Assembly: GCF_041154505.1 (NCBI RefSeq)
Contig: NZ_AP028672.1
Span: forward strand, 5,186,501 to 5,250,500
Length of the DNA: 64,000 bases
Origin: Acidovorax sp. A79
GTDB lineage: Bacteria > Pseudomonadota > Gammaproteobacteria > Burkholderiales > Burkholderiaceae_C
Reading direction: 5' to 3'
Shown here: positions 34,353 to 43,522 of the stretch, piece by piece
Layout: every line of letters begins with the position of its first letter
Position numbering within the stretch: position 1 is the stretch's first letter
Notes under the pieces: model-generated
Database searches by the model: none
Told to the model about the DNA's origin: nothing
Seen by the model: only the letters and a program-made list of their open reading frames with translations
Program-made: the position numbers and the translations under genes

Positions 34353-34527
34353 GCCGGTTTTTTCGATGCGTTAGCGAGGCCCGACGGACAGGACAACCAT
34401 CCTGCTCCTTCGGGGTTCATCCCGCAGGGGCGGCCGCCCCTCTTTTTCCAGTGAATTGATGCATGAACCCCCGGATCACACGGGGGCAGGGTCGGTTTTT
34501 CTCAAAATTATTTGGAGACAAGACAAC

Positions 34528-36000
34528 ATGGCTTTCAATTTCATCCGGGCGGCTGCAGCAGGGGCTGTAATTTCAATGTGCGCAGCGGGCGGCGCGATGG
34601 CCGCCGTCAACCTGCCCGCGCTCAAGATCGACAAGACCCAGACCACCGTGTCGGGCCTGTCGGCTGGCGGCTTCATGGCCGTGCAGCTGCACGTGGCGTA
34701 TTCGGCCACGTTTGCCAAAGGGGTGGGCGTGGTCGCGGGCGGGCCGTTCTATTGCGCCGAGGGCTCGGTCGTCAATGCCACGGGGCGCTGCATGGCCAGC
34801 CCGGCGGGCATTCCCACCAGCACGCTGGTCAGCACCACCAACACCTGGGCCAGCCAAGGCGCCATCGACCCCGTGGCCAATCTCCAGAACTCGAAGGTCT
34901 ACCTGTTCTCGGGCACGCTCGACAGTGCGGTCAAGACCGGCGTGATGGATGCCCTGCGCACCTACTACAACAGCTTCGTGCCGGCCGCCAACGTGGTCTA
35001 CAAGAAGGACATCGCGGCCGAGCACGCCATGGTCACCGACGACTACGGCAACGGCTGCACCACCAAGGCCGCGCCCTACATCAGCAACTGCAACTTCGAC
35101 CTGGCCGGTGCCATGCTGCAGCACCTGTACGGCCCGCTCAATGCACGCAACAACGCGGCGCTGCCCACCGGCAACTTCATCGAGTTCAACCAGAGCGAAT
35201 TCATCTCCAACCACGGCATGGCCGCCACGGGCTGGGCCTATGTGCCGCAGGCCTGCCAGGCGGGCGGCAGCACCACCTGCAAGCTGCATGTGGTGCTGCA
35301 TGGCTGCAAGCAGAACATCAGCGATGTGCAGCAGCAGTACGTGCGCAACACCGGCTACAACCGCTGGGCCGACACCAACAACATGGTGATGCTGTACCCA
35401 CAGACCAGCACGGCCGCCACCAACAGCTGCTTTGACTGGTGGGGCTACGACAACGCCAACTACGCCAAGAAGTCCGGTCCGCAGATGGCGGCCATCAAGG
35501 CCATGGTGGACCGGGTCTCCAGCGGCGGCACCACCAACCCGCCGGTGGACCTGCCTGCCCCCACGGGCGTGAGCACCTCGGGCGCCACCGCCAGCAGCAT
35601 GGCGATTGCCTGGAATGCCGTCTCGGGCGCTGCCAGCTACAACGTGTACCGCAACGCCAACAAGGTCAACGCGCTGCCCGTGACCGCCACGAACTACAGC
35701 GACACCGGCCTGGCCGCTTCCACCACCTACAGCTGGACCGTGCGTGCCGCCGATGCCAACGGCGCCGAAGGCGCCGTGTCCGCCGCGGCATCCGGCACCA
35801 CGCTGGCGGCGCCGGGTGGCGGCACGGGCACCTGCACCACGGCCAGCAACTATGCGCACACCCTCGCGGGCCGGGCGTACGCCTATGCGGGCTTCGCGTA
35901 TGCCCTGGGCTCCAACCAGGGCATGGGCTGGTGGAACGTGTTCGTGACCACCACGCTCAAGCAGACCAGCCCCGGGTACTACGTGATCGGTACCTGCTGA
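34528..36000 (+). CDS. Extracellular poly(3-hydroxybutyrate) depolymerase with Fn3 and C-terminal binding region
   Basis: 490 residues; ATG 34528 follows TTGGAGACAAGACAAC. Order: signal peptide (1-24), catalytic esterase domain (about 25-335), fibronectin type III linker (about 345-445), and a C-terminal domain (about 450-490), probably for polymer binding. The lipase box is VSGLSAGGFMAVQLH with Ser45 as nucleophile. LHVVLHGCKQN is the oxyanion-hole segment and FDWWGYDNANYAKKSG holds late conserved residues. The nucleophile close to the N-terminus is normal for type 2 catalytic domains of PHB depolymerases. It would cut extracellular PHB into 3-hydroxybutyrate oligomers, which the oligomer hydrolase (40,071) cleaves further. 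Confidence 0.88.
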   Translation: MAFNFIRAAAAGAVISMCAAGGAMAAVNLPALKIDKTQTTVSGLSAGGFMAVQLHVAYSATFAKGVGVVAGGPFYCAEGSVVNATGRCMASPAGIPTSTLVSTTNTWASQGAIDPVANLQNSKVYLFSGTLDSAVKTGVMDALRTYYNSFVPAANVVYKKDIAAEHAMVTDDYGNGCTTKAAPYISNCNFDLAGAMLQHLYGPLNARNNAALPTGNFIEFNQSEFISNHGMAATGWAYVPQACQAGGSTTCKLHVVLHGCKQNISDVQQQYVRNTGYNRWADTNNMVMLYPQTSTAATNSCFDWWGYDNANYAKKSGPQMAAIKAMVDRVSSGGTTNPPVDLPAPTGVSTSGATASSMAIAWNAVSGAASYNVYRNANKVNALPVTATNYSDTGLAASTTYSWTVRAADANGAEGAVSAAASGTTLAAPGGGTGTCTTASNYAHTLAGRAYAYAGFAYALGSNQGMGWWNVFVTTTLKQTSPGYYVIGTC

Positions 36001-36008
36001 AGCATGTA

Positions 36009-36161
36009 CAACCCCGTGAGCCGCTTCGCGTCTTCCCCCTTCTCTCGGATGGCTGCGCCATTCGGGAAGGGGAGGCGCCAGCGCACGCAGGAGAAACGCC
36101 GCTGTGCAGCTTGGGCGGCCCTTGCGCGGCGATTGCTGGTTTCGCCCGCGCCAGTTGCGGA
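36009..36161. repeat. Intergenic repeat, copy A
   Basis: A stretch with CTTCCCCCTTCTCTCG, CGGGAAGGG, GGGCGGCCCTTGCGCGGCG and GCGCCAGTTG in fixed order. The same blocks recur at 51,325-51,450. It contains no gene. It fills most of the 270-bp gap before the first ABC ATPase gene. Confidence 0.6.
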
Positions 36162-36270
36162 GACTGTTTGGCGATGAAAACGCAGTGCAGGTCTTGGCAT
36201 CCCGCCGCAGGGCTGGGTTGCCGGGCTCTTTGAATGAAATGACGACGACCGTGAAAGTGAAACACCACCC

Positions 36271-37044
36271 ATGAGCACCTTGGCCACCAAGGACTTGACC
36301 ATCCGCTTCGGCGGCCACGTGGCGGTCAACGCCGTGACCTGCTCCTTCGAGCCCGGCACGCTGACCGCCATCGTGGGCCCCAACGGTGCGGGCAAGACCA
36401 CGTACTTCAACCTCATCTCGGGGCAGCTGCGCGCCACGGCGGGCAGCGTCACGCTGGGCGGGCAGGACCTCACGGGCCAGTCGGTCTCGGCGCGCACGCA
36501 TGCGGGCCTGGGCCGGGCGTTTCAGCTCACCAACCTGTTCCCGAACCTCAGCGTGCTGGAGAACGTGCGCCTGGCCGTGCAGGCCACGCAGGAGGGCAAG
36601 CACCGCCGGGGCCTGAACCTGTGGAGCATCTGGAGCGACCACCGCGCGCTGACCGAACGGGCGCTGGCCATCCTGCACACGGTGGCCATGCACGAGCGCC
36701 GCGACACCCCTGTGGCCAGCCTGCCGCACGGCGACCAGCGCAAGCTCGAAGTGGCGCTGCTCATGGCGCTGGAGCCGCAGGTCTACATGTTCGACGAGCC
36801 CACGGCCGGCATGAGCCACGACGAGGCGCCCGTGATCCTGAACCTGATCCGCGAGCTGAAAAAAGACAAGACCAAGATCATCCTGCTGGTGGAGCACAAG
36901 ATGGACGTGGTGCGCGAGCTGGCCGACCGCATCATCGTGCTGACCAACGGCACGCTGGTGGCCGACGGCCCGCCGGCAGAAGTGATCGCCTCGCCCGTGG
37001 TGCAAGAGGCCTACCTGGGCGTGACGAAGGAGGCGGCAGCATGA
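36271..37044 (+). CDS. LIV-type ABC transporter ATPase (LivG-like)
   Basis: 257 residues. Walker A GPNGAGKTTYFNLISG is near residue 36, the Q-loop region LGRAFQLTNLFPNLSV follows, the signature is a degenerate LPHGDQRKLEVAL, and Walker B is VYMFDEPTAGMSH. C-terminal VTNGT-like elements are those of LivG proteins. It energises import of the ligand delivered by the cluster's binding proteins. Its stop overlaps the next ATPase gene by ATGA. Confidence 0.92.
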   Translation: MSTLATKDLTIRFGGHVAVNAVTCSFEPGTLTAIVGPNGAGKTTYFNLISGQLRATAGSVTLGGQDLTGQSVSARTHAGLGRAFQLTNLFPNLSVLENVRLAVQATQEGKHRRGLNLWSIWSDHRALTERALAILHTVAMHERRDTPVASLPHGDQRKLEVALLMALEPQVYMFDEPTAGMSHDEAPVILNLIRELKKDKTKIILLVEHKMDVVRELADRIIVLTNGTLVADGPPAEVIASPVVQEAYLGVTKEAAA

Positions 37045-37787
37045 CCACCACCACCAACAACAATACCGGCAACCTGCTCGAACTCAAGGGCGTGCACACC
37101 CACATCGGCGCGTACCACATCCTGCACGGCGTCGACCTGGCCGTGCCCAAGGGCCAGCTCACCATGCTGCTGGGCCGCAACGGCGCGGGCAAGACGACCA
37201 CGCTGCGCACCATCATGGGCCTGTGGCATGCGTCCCAGGGCTCGGTCCACTTCGGGGGCAAGGACATCACGGCGCTGAACACACCGCAGATCGCGGGCAT
37301 GAACATCGCCTACGTGCCCGAGAACATGGGCATCTTCGCGGACCTGACCGTGAAGGAAAACATGCTGCTGGCCGCGCGCGGCGCCAAGAACGCGGCGCAG
37401 ATGGACACGGCACGGCTCGAATGGATCTTCAAGCTCTTCCCGGCCGTGGAGAAATTCTGGAACCACCCGGCCGGCAAGCTCAGCGGCGGGCAAAAGCAGA
37501 TGGTGGCCGTGAGCCGCGCCATCGTCGAGCCGCGCGACCTGCTCATCGTGGACGAGCCGAGCAAGGGCCTCGCCCCCGCCATCATCAACAACATGATCGA
37601 GGCGTTCGACCAGCTCAAGAAGAGCGGCGTGACCATCCTGCTGGTGGAGCAGAACATCAACTTCGCGAAGCGGCTCGGCGACACCGTGGCCGTGATGGAC
37701 AACGGCCAGGTGGTGCATGCGGGCAGCATGGCCGCGCTGGCGCAGGACGAGGCACTGCAGCGGTCGCTGCTGGGGTTGGCACTATGA
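37041..37787 (+). CDS. LIV-type ABC transporter ATPase (LivF-like)
   Basis: 248 residues from the ATG overlapping the previous stop. Walker A GRNGAGKTTTLRTIMG, signature LSGGQKQMVAVSRAI, Walker B LLIVDEPSKGLAP, switch His region ILLVEQNINFAKRLG. It pairs with the LivG-like ATPase. A 115-bp gap with a REP-like repeat separates it from the permease genes. Confidence 0.92.
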   Translation: MTTTTNNNTGNLLELKGVHTHIGAYHILHGVDLAVPKGQLTMLLGRNGAGKTTTLRTIMGLWHASQGSVHFGGKDITALNTPQIAGMNIAYVPENMGIFADLTVKENMLLAARGAKNAAQMDTARLEWIFKLFPAVEKFWNHPAGKLSGGQKQMVAVSRAIVEPRDLLIVDEPSKGLAPAIINNMIEAFDQLKKSGVTILLVEQNINFAKRLGDTVAVMDNGQVVHAGSMAALAQDEALQRSLLGLAL

Positions 37788-37791
37788 ATTC

Positions 37792-37880
37792 CACAAAAAA
37801 TTTCAAGCTATTTTGGCCTCTGGCGCTGGATGGCAAGGCGCCGAAAGCTATTAAAAATATAGCATTCAAGCGCGTGGCGC
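37792..37880. repeat. REP-like repeat between ATPase and permease genes
   Basis: TTTCAAGCTATTTTGGCCTC...GGCGCCGAAAGCTATTAAAAATATAGCATTCAAGCGC. AAGCTATT/ATAGC elements and TTCAAGC repeats give hairpin potential. It is AT-rich against the GC-rich genes and is related to copies at 31,375 and 60,474. It sits inside an operon and may tune expression of the permeases relative to the ATPases. Confidence 0.55.
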
Positions 37881-37902
37881 TTGCCACGCAAGGAGACCGG
37901 GC

Positions 37903-38889
37903 ATGAGCATCACCCGCGACTTCGACTGGAAGCCCCTGGCCCTGGTGCCCGCGCTGGCACTGCTGGTGCTGCCCTTCATCGGCTCGCCCAGCACCTGGCT
38001 CACGCTCACGGTGGCGGGGCTGGCCATGGGCATGATCGTGTTCATCATCGCCTCGGGCCTCACGCTGGTGTTCGGCCTCATGGACGTGCTCAACTTTGGC
38101 CACGGCGTGTTCATCGCGCTGGGCGCCTTCGTGGCCACCAGCGTGCTGGGCACCATGGGCGACTGGACGCAAAGCGCCGAGCTGTGGCGCAACCTGCTGG
38201 CCGTGCTGCCCGCCATGCTGGTGGCCATGGCCGTGGCGGGCGCGGTGGGCCTGGCGTTCGAGCGTTTCATCGTGCGGCCCGTGTACGGCCAGCACCTCAA
38301 GCAGATCCTCATCACCATGGGCGGCATGATCATTGGTGAAGAACTCATCAAGGTCATCTGGGGCCCCGCGCAGATCCCGCTGCCGCTGCCCGAGGGCATG
38401 CGTGGCTCGCTGCTCATTGGCGATGCTGCCATCGAGAAATACCGCCTGGTGGCCGTGGCTGTGGGGCTGCTGGTGTTCGCCGTGCTGGCCTGGACGCTGT
38501 CGCGCACCAAGGTCGGCCTGCTCATCCGCGCCGGCGTGCAGGACCGCGAGATGGTCGAGAGCCTGGGCTACCGCATCCGCCGCCTGTTCATCGGCGTGTT
38601 CGTCGTGGGTTCGGCCCTGGCGGGCCTGGGTGGCGTGATGTGGGGCCTGTACCAGCAGAACGTGGTGCCGCAGATGGGCGCGCAGGTCAACGTGCTGATC
38701 TTCATCGTGATCATCATCGGCGGCCTCGGGTCCACGGGCGGCGCCCTCATCGGCGCGCTGCTGGTGGGGCTCATGGCCAACTACACCGGCTTCCTGGTGC
38801 CCAAGGTGGCGCTGTTCTCCAACATCGCGCTGATGGTGGCCATTCTGCTGTGGCGCCCGCAGGGTGTGTACCCGGTCGCGAACCGTTGA
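37903..38889 (+). CDS. LIV-type ABC transporter permease (LivH-like)
   Basis: 328 residues, ATG preceded by AAGGAGACCGGGC. About eight hydrophobic segments. Family motifs are FGLMDVLNFGHGVFIALGAF and GLGGVMWGLYQQ, with the C-terminal block VIIIGGLGSTGGALIGALLVG. It forms half of the translocation pore. It is somewhat longer than E. coli LivH, with an N-terminal extension of hydrophobic residues. Confidence 0.92.
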   Translation: MSITRDFDWKPLALVPALALLVLPFIGSPSTWLTLTVAGLAMGMIVFIIASGLTLVFGLMDVLNFGHGVFIALGAFVATSVLGTMGDWTQSAELWRNLLAVLPAMLVAMAVAGAVGLAFERFIVRPVYGQHLKQILITMGGMIIGEELIKVIWGPAQIPLPLPEGMRGSLLIGDAAIEKYRLVAVAVGLLVFAVLAWTLSRTKVGLLIRAGVQDREMVESLGYRIRRLFIGVFVVGSALAGLGGVMWGLYQQNVVPQMGAQVNVLIFIVIIIGGLGSTGGALIGALLVGLMANYTGFLVPKVALFSNIALMVAILLWRPQGVYPVANR

Positions 38890-38905
38890 AGAGGAGTCCC
38901 AAGAC

Positions 38906-39979
38906 ATGCTGAACCGACTTCTTTCCAACGACTACCCGCGCAGCAAGGTGCTCGCGGTGATCCTGGTGGCCATCCTCATCGGGCTGGCGTTTGCACCCTT
39001 CCTGTTCCCGGGCGTCAAGGCGCTGTCGGTGGCAGCCAAGGTGCTGATCTTCGTGGTGCTGGTGGCCAGCTTCGATCTGCTGCTGGGCTACACCGGCATC
39101 GTGAGCTTCGCGCACACCATGTTCTTCGGCATCGGGGCCTACGGCATCGCGGTGGCCACCACCCGCCTGGGGCCGACCTGGACGGCGCTGGGCGTGGGCA
39201 TTGACGGCGCGCTGCTGCTGTCGCTGCTGCTGTCGCTGGCAGTGGGCTTGTTCTCGCTGCGCGTGCGCGCCATCTTCTTCGCGATGATCACGCTGGCCGT
39301 TGCCGCGGCGTTCCAGACGCTGGCCTCGCAGCTGTCGGACATCACCGGCGGCGAAGACGGCCTGACCTTCAAGGTGCCCGAGATCCTGTCGCCCAGTTTC
39401 GAGCCCTTTGAAGAGCCCTTCCTGGGCGTGGCCATCGACGGCCGCCTGATCTGCTACTACCTGCTGTTCGTCGCGGCGCTGGCGCTGGTGCTGGCGCTGC
39501 TGCGCATCGTCAATTCACCGTTCGGCCGCGTGCTGCAGGCCATCCGCGAGAACGAGTTCCGCGCCGAGGCCATCGGCTACCGCGTGGTGGTGTACCGCAC
39601 CACGTCGAGCGTGCTGTCGGCGCTGTTCGCCACCATGGCGGGCGCGATGCTCGCGCTCTGGCTGCGCTACAACGGACCCGACACCTCGCTCAGCTTCGAA
39701 ATCATGATGGACTGCCTGCTCATCGTGGTGATCGGCGGCATGGGCACCATCTACGGATCGGCCATCGGCGCCGTGCTCTTCCTGGTGGCGCAAAGCTACC
39801 TGCAGGACCTGCTGCGCCTGGGGCACGAGGCCACCTCGGGCCTGCCCTGGCTGTCTGCGCTGCTCTCGCCGGACCGCTGGCTGCTGTGGCTGGGCGTGCT
39901 GTTCGTTCTGTCGGTGTATTACTTCCCTACCGGTGTGGTGGGGCGCCTGCGCGCGGCAGCTGCGCGCAAGGCGGGGTAG
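38906..39979 (+). CDS. LIV-type ABC transporter permease (LivM-like)
   Basis: 357 residues from ATG 38906, behind GAGGAG. About ten hydrophobic segments. LivM motifs are FDLLLGYTGIVSFAHTMFFG, LRVRAIFFAMITLAVA, AIRENEFRAEAIGY and IGGMGTIYGSAIGA. It completes the membrane pore with the LivH-like protein. The co-directional oligomer hydrolase gene starts 91 bp further on. Confidence 0.92.
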   Translation: MLNRLLSNDYPRSKVLAVILVAILIGLAFAPFLFPGVKALSVAAKVLIFVVLVASFDLLLGYTGIVSFAHTMFFGIGAYGIAVATTRLGPTWTALGVGIDGALLLSLLLSLAVGLFSLRVRAIFFAMITLAVAAAFQTLASQLSDITGGEDGLTFKVPEILSPSFEPFEEPFLGVAIDGRLICYYLLFVAALALVLALLRIVNSPFGRVLQAIRENEFRAEAIGYRVVVYRTTSSVLSALFATMAGAMLALWLRYNGPDTSLSFEIMMDCLLIVVIGGMGTIYGSAIGAVLFLVAQSYLQDLLRLGHEATSGLPWLSALLSPDRWLLWLGVLFVLSVYYFPTGVVGRLRAAAARKAG

Positions 39980-40070
39980 GCGGCCCCTTCCCGCACGCGG
40001 GCTGGTGCGGAAGGGGCATGGGTCAGCTGTGCAAGAAGCAACGCGAAGAAAAATACCAGGAGACAAGCAC

Positions 40071-42209
40071 ATGATGAGCATGAAGACAGGGTTTCGTCCG
40101 TTCGTTCCCGCCGCGGTGGCAGCCGCCGTTCTCGCCGCCTGTGGCGGTGGGGATGGCGAGCAAGTCCCCCTCAATGCAAAGCCCGCATACCTGGGCGCCA
40201 TTGCCGAGACTGCCTATGACGGCAGCAGCAACGACCTGTTGACCGCGGGCCTCGGTGCCACCGGCATGGCGGCGGCGCTGCCGCCCGCCTATGCCGACCC
40301 GCTCAAGCCCACCGCCGCCGAGTTGCGCCGCACGGCCATCCACACCAACTACCGCGCCATGCTCGACATGACGGCCGCGGGTGGCTACGGCCTGCTGTAC
40401 GGCCCCAACGTGGACGCGCAGGGCAAGGTCACGGCGGGCGAGGGCAAGGTGGCGGGCACCGAGTACATCGCGTTCGCCGACGACGGCACGGGCCGCAAGA
40501 ATGTCACCCTGATGGTGCAGGTGCCTGCGAGCTTCGATCCCAGGAAGCCCTGCATGATCACCGCGACCACGTCGGGCTCGCGCGGCGTGTATGGCGGCAT
40601 CTCCACGGGCGAGTGGGGCCTCAAGCGCGGCTGCGCCGTGGCGTATTCGGACAAGGGCACGGGCGGTGCGCCGCACGACCTGCAGAACGACACCGTGCCG
40701 CTCATCGACGGCACCCGGACCACCGCCACCGCGGCGGGCAAGGATGCGGCCTTCAATGCCGGGCTCACGGCATCGGAGCTCGCGGCCTTCAACAAGGCCA
40801 CCCCCGACCGCTTCGCCTTCAAGCATGCCCATTCAGGCCAGAACGCCGAGAAGGACTGGGGCACCACGACGCTGCAGGCGGTGGAGTTCGGCTACTACGT
40901 CCTCAACCAGCGCCACGGCGAGACCAACGCGGCCGGCCAGCGCCTGAAGACGCTCACGCCCCGCAACACCATCGTGATTGCGTCCAGCATTTCCAACGGT
41001 GGCGGCGCTGCGATCGCCGCCGCCGAGCAGGACACGCAGGGCCTGATCAGCGGTGTGGCCGTGTCCGAGCCCGCGCTGGAGCTGCCCGCCAACCCTGGCG
41101 TCACGGTGCGCCGTGGCAGCACCGAGGTGGCGGTCACGGGCAAGACGCTGGTGGACTTCACCACCTACGCCAACCTGTACCAGGCCTGTGCATCGCTGGC
41201 GCCGTCGGTCAGCGCCAGCCCCTTCGCCGCGGCGTTCGCGGCCGGGTTTGCCAGCGCGGCGCTGCCCATCGCGCCCAACCGCTGCGCGGCGCTCAAGACG
41301 GCGGGGCTGCTGTCGGCCTCCACCACCGCAGCGCAGGCCGAAGAGGCGCTGCAAAAGCTGCGCGCCTATGGCTGGGAGCCCGAGTCGAACGACCTGCATG
41401 CCTCGCTGGCCGCGTTCGAAGTGGCCCCGGCCGTGGCGGTGACCTTTGCCAACAGCCTGTCGCGCAGCAGCGTGAAGGACCACCTGTGCGGCTTCAGCTA
41501 CGCGGCCACGGCGACCACGGGCGCGGTGGTGCCCCTGGCGGCCGCAGCGTTGCCGGGCATGTTCGCCACCGGCAACGGCGTGCCGCCTTCCGGTGGCATC
41601 AACCTCGTGAACAACCTGGGCAAGCTGGGCCCGGCGCGCGACTTCCTGTCGTTCTCGGACGCGGGCGTGGCCGACTGGAACACGGCGGGCGCGCTATGCC
41701 TGCGCAACCTGGTCACCGGCACCGACGCAGCGGCCAGGAAACTGCAGGCCGGCGTGGATGAAACCCGCCGCAACGGCAACCTGCGGGGCAAGCCCGCCGT
41801 CATCGTGCACGGCCGGGCCGATGCGCTGCTGCCCGTGAGCCACACCTCGCGCCCCTATGCCGCGTTGAACAAGAAGATCGAGGGCGCAGCCAGCCGGCTC
41901 AGCTATGTGGAAGTGGCCAACGCCCAGCATTTCGACAGTTTCATCGGCCTGCCCACGGTGCTGCCGGGCTACGACACGCGCTACGTACCGCTGCACGTGT
42001 ACCTGAACCACGCGCTCGATGCCGTGTACGAGCACCTGGCCAATGGCAAGGCCTTGCCCGCCAGCCAGGTGGTGCGCACCGTGCCCCGGGGCGGCACACC
42101 CGGCAGCGCGCCGGCCATCACTGCCGTCAACGTGCCGCCACTGGCCACCGTGCCCGCTGCGGCCAATGCCATTGCCATTGCGGCAGGCGCCATCTCCATC
42201 CCCGACTGA
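40071..42209 (+). CDS. D-(-)-3-hydroxybutyrate oligomer hydrolase
   Basis: 712 residues from ATG 40071, behind CAGGAGACAAGC. A lipoprotein-type signal is visible (hydrophobic core, then LAAC at about 22-25), so it is probably anchored or exported. The nucleophile Ser308 lies in ASSISNGGGAAIAAAEQD, the SxSNGG motif of this family. AVIVHGRADALLPVSHTSRPY near the C-terminus holds the Asp, and ANAQHFDSFIGLP holds the His. The enzyme (EC 3.1.1.22 type) cleaves dimers and oligomers of 3-hydroxybutyrate to monomer. Together with the PHB depolymerase upstream and the ABC importer between them, it completes an extracellular or periplasmic polyester breakdown route. Confidence 0.85.
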   Translation: MMSMKTGFRPFVPAAVAAAVLAACGGGDGEQVPLNAKPAYLGAIAETAYDGSSNDLLTAGLGATGMAAALPPAYADPLKPTAAELRRTAIHTNYRAMLDMTAAGGYGLLYGPNVDAQGKVTAGEGKVAGTEYIAFADDGTGRKNVTLMVQVPASFDPRKPCMITATTSGSRGVYGGISTGEWGLKRGCAVAYSDKGTGGAPHDLQNDTVPLIDGTRTTATAAGKDAAFNAGLTASELAAFNKATPDRFAFKHAHSGQNAEKDWGTTTLQAVEFGYYVLNQRHGETNAAGQRLKTLTPRNTIVIASSISNGGGAAIAAAEQDTQGLISGVAVSEPALELPANPGVTVRRGSTEVAVTGKTLVDFTTYANLYQACASLAPSVSASPFAAAFAAGFASAALPIAPNRCAALKTAGLLSASTTAAQAEEALQKLRAYGWEPESNDLHASLAAFEVAPAVAVTFANSLSRSSVKDHLCGFSYAATATTGAVVPLAAAALPGMFATGNGVPPSGGINLVNNLGKLGPARDFLSFSDAGVADWNTAGALCLRNLVTGTDAAARKLQAGVDETRRNGNLRGKPAVIVHGRADALLPVSHTSRPYAALNKKIEGAASRLSYVEVANAQHFDSFIGLPTVLPGYDTRYVPLHVYLNHALDAVYEHLANGKALPASQVVRTVPRGGTPGSAPAITAVNVPPLATVPAAANAIAIAAGAISIPD

Positions 42210-42309
42210 CGCGGGCCCCCGGCTGGCGAAAGAGGGAATCACCCCGTGTGCCGCGCCCGCGGTGGGCGTGGCGCCGGGGCCATGTGTTTCTGGCGCAAAG
42301 GATGGATGT

Positions 42310-43476
42310 ATGAACGCTGTGATGAAGACCTGGGGCCGCCGCATGGCGTCGGCGCTGGCGGTGCCCGTTGTGCTGGCCCTTGGCGCCGCTGGCGGCACCG
42401 CGCCCGCGCGTGCCGCCGAGATCGTGGTGGGGCAGGTGGCGCCCTTGTCGGGCGTGCTGGCCAGCACCGGCGCGCAGATGGTGCTGGGCGGCAAGATCTA
42501 CTTCGACTGGATCAACGCCCAGGGCGGCGTGCATGGCGCCTCCATCCGCCAGGCGGTGGTAGACGATGCCTACAAGGTGGACGACACCGTGAAGCTGACC
42601 CGCGAGATGCTGGCCAGGCCCGAGGTGGTGGCGCTGTACGGTTTCGCGGGCACGGCCAACATCACCCAGCTGCTGGCCGACGGCGTGCTGGAGCAGGGCG
42701 GCGCCGCGCTGGTGGCGCCCTACACGGGGGGCGAATCCCTGCGCAACCCTTTCAACCCGTGGATCTTCCATGTGCGCGCCGGGTATGCGGACGAGACTGA
42801 ACACATGGTCCAGCAGCTCACCACGCTGGGCATGAACCGCGTGGCCGTGATGTACCAGGACGACGGTTTTGGCAAGGCGGGCCTGGCGGGCGTGGAGGCG
42901 GCGCTGGCCAAGCGCAACCTCAAGCTCGTGGTGGCGGCTGGCTATGAACGCAACACCGACAAGGTGGACGATGCCGTGAAGGCCATCAAGGCGGCCGACG
43001 TGCATGCCGTCATCATGATCGCCGTCAACAAGCCCGCGGCCGCGTTCATCCAGCGCTACCGCGAGCAGGGCGGCGGCGCGCAGCTGTACAACATCTCCGT
43101 GGTGGACCCGACCGAACTGGTCAAGCTGGCGGGCCTGAAAAACGCCCACGGCCTGGGCATCAGCCAGGTGGTGCCGTACCCCTACCGGCCTCAGCTGCCG
43201 GTGGTGCGCGAGTACCAGTCGCTGCTCAAGAAATACGCACCCGATGCCGAGGTCAACTACACCAGCTTCGAGCAGTTCCTGGGCGCCAAGGTACTGGTCG
43301 AAGCCCTGCGCCGCGCCGGGCCCCTGCCCACGCGCACCAAGGTCGTCAAGGCGCTGGAGTCGATGCAGAGCTATGACCTGGGCGGCATCACGCTGGGCTA
43401 TTCGCCCACCAACCGCATCGGCTCGCGCTATGTCGAGGTCACCGTCATTGGCAGCAATGGCCGCCTCATGAAGTAG
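42310..43476 (+). CDS. Second LIV-type ABC transporter binding protein
   Basis: 388 residues from ATG 42310 (an ATG at 42322 is possible). Signal peptide with cleavage near ARAAE. The mature start EIVVGQVAPLSGVLASTGAQ is a class I receptor motif, followed by FDWINAQGGVHGASI and YGFAGTANITQLL. Its sequence differs clearly from the receptor at 33,159, so the transporter probably has two ligands, for example different hydroxy acids or oligomers. It lies 100 bp after the oligomer hydrolase in the same orientation. Confidence 0.88.
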   Translation: MNAVMKTWGRRMASALAVPVVLALGAAGGTAPARAAEIVVGQVAPLSGVLASTGAQMVLGGKIYFDWINAQGGVHGASIRQAVVDDAYKVDDTVKLTREMLARPEVVALYGFAGTANITQLLADGVLEQGGAALVAPYTGGESLRNPFNPWIFHVRAGYADETEHMVQQLTTLGMNRVAVMYQDDGFGKAGLAGVEAALAKRNLKLVVAAGYERNTDKVDDAVKAIKAADVHAVIMIAVNKPAAAFIQRYREQGGGAQLYNISVVDPTELVKLAGLKNAHGLGISQVVPYPYRPQLPVVREYQSLLKKYAPDAEVNYTSFEQFLGAKVLVEALRRAGPLPTRTKVVKALESMQSYDLGGITLGYSPTNRIGSRYVEVTVIGSNGRLMK

Positions 43477-43522
43477 CCGGCCGCCACCTGTTTTCCATCT
43501 GTTGTTCCCAAAGGTTGCCACC

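Noticed and set aside
34573-37005. 810-residue open frame on the minus strand
   Set aside because: It runs antisense through the PHB depolymerase and ATPase genes, has His/Gly/Val-rich translation with no domain, and is an artefact of high GC in the third codon position.
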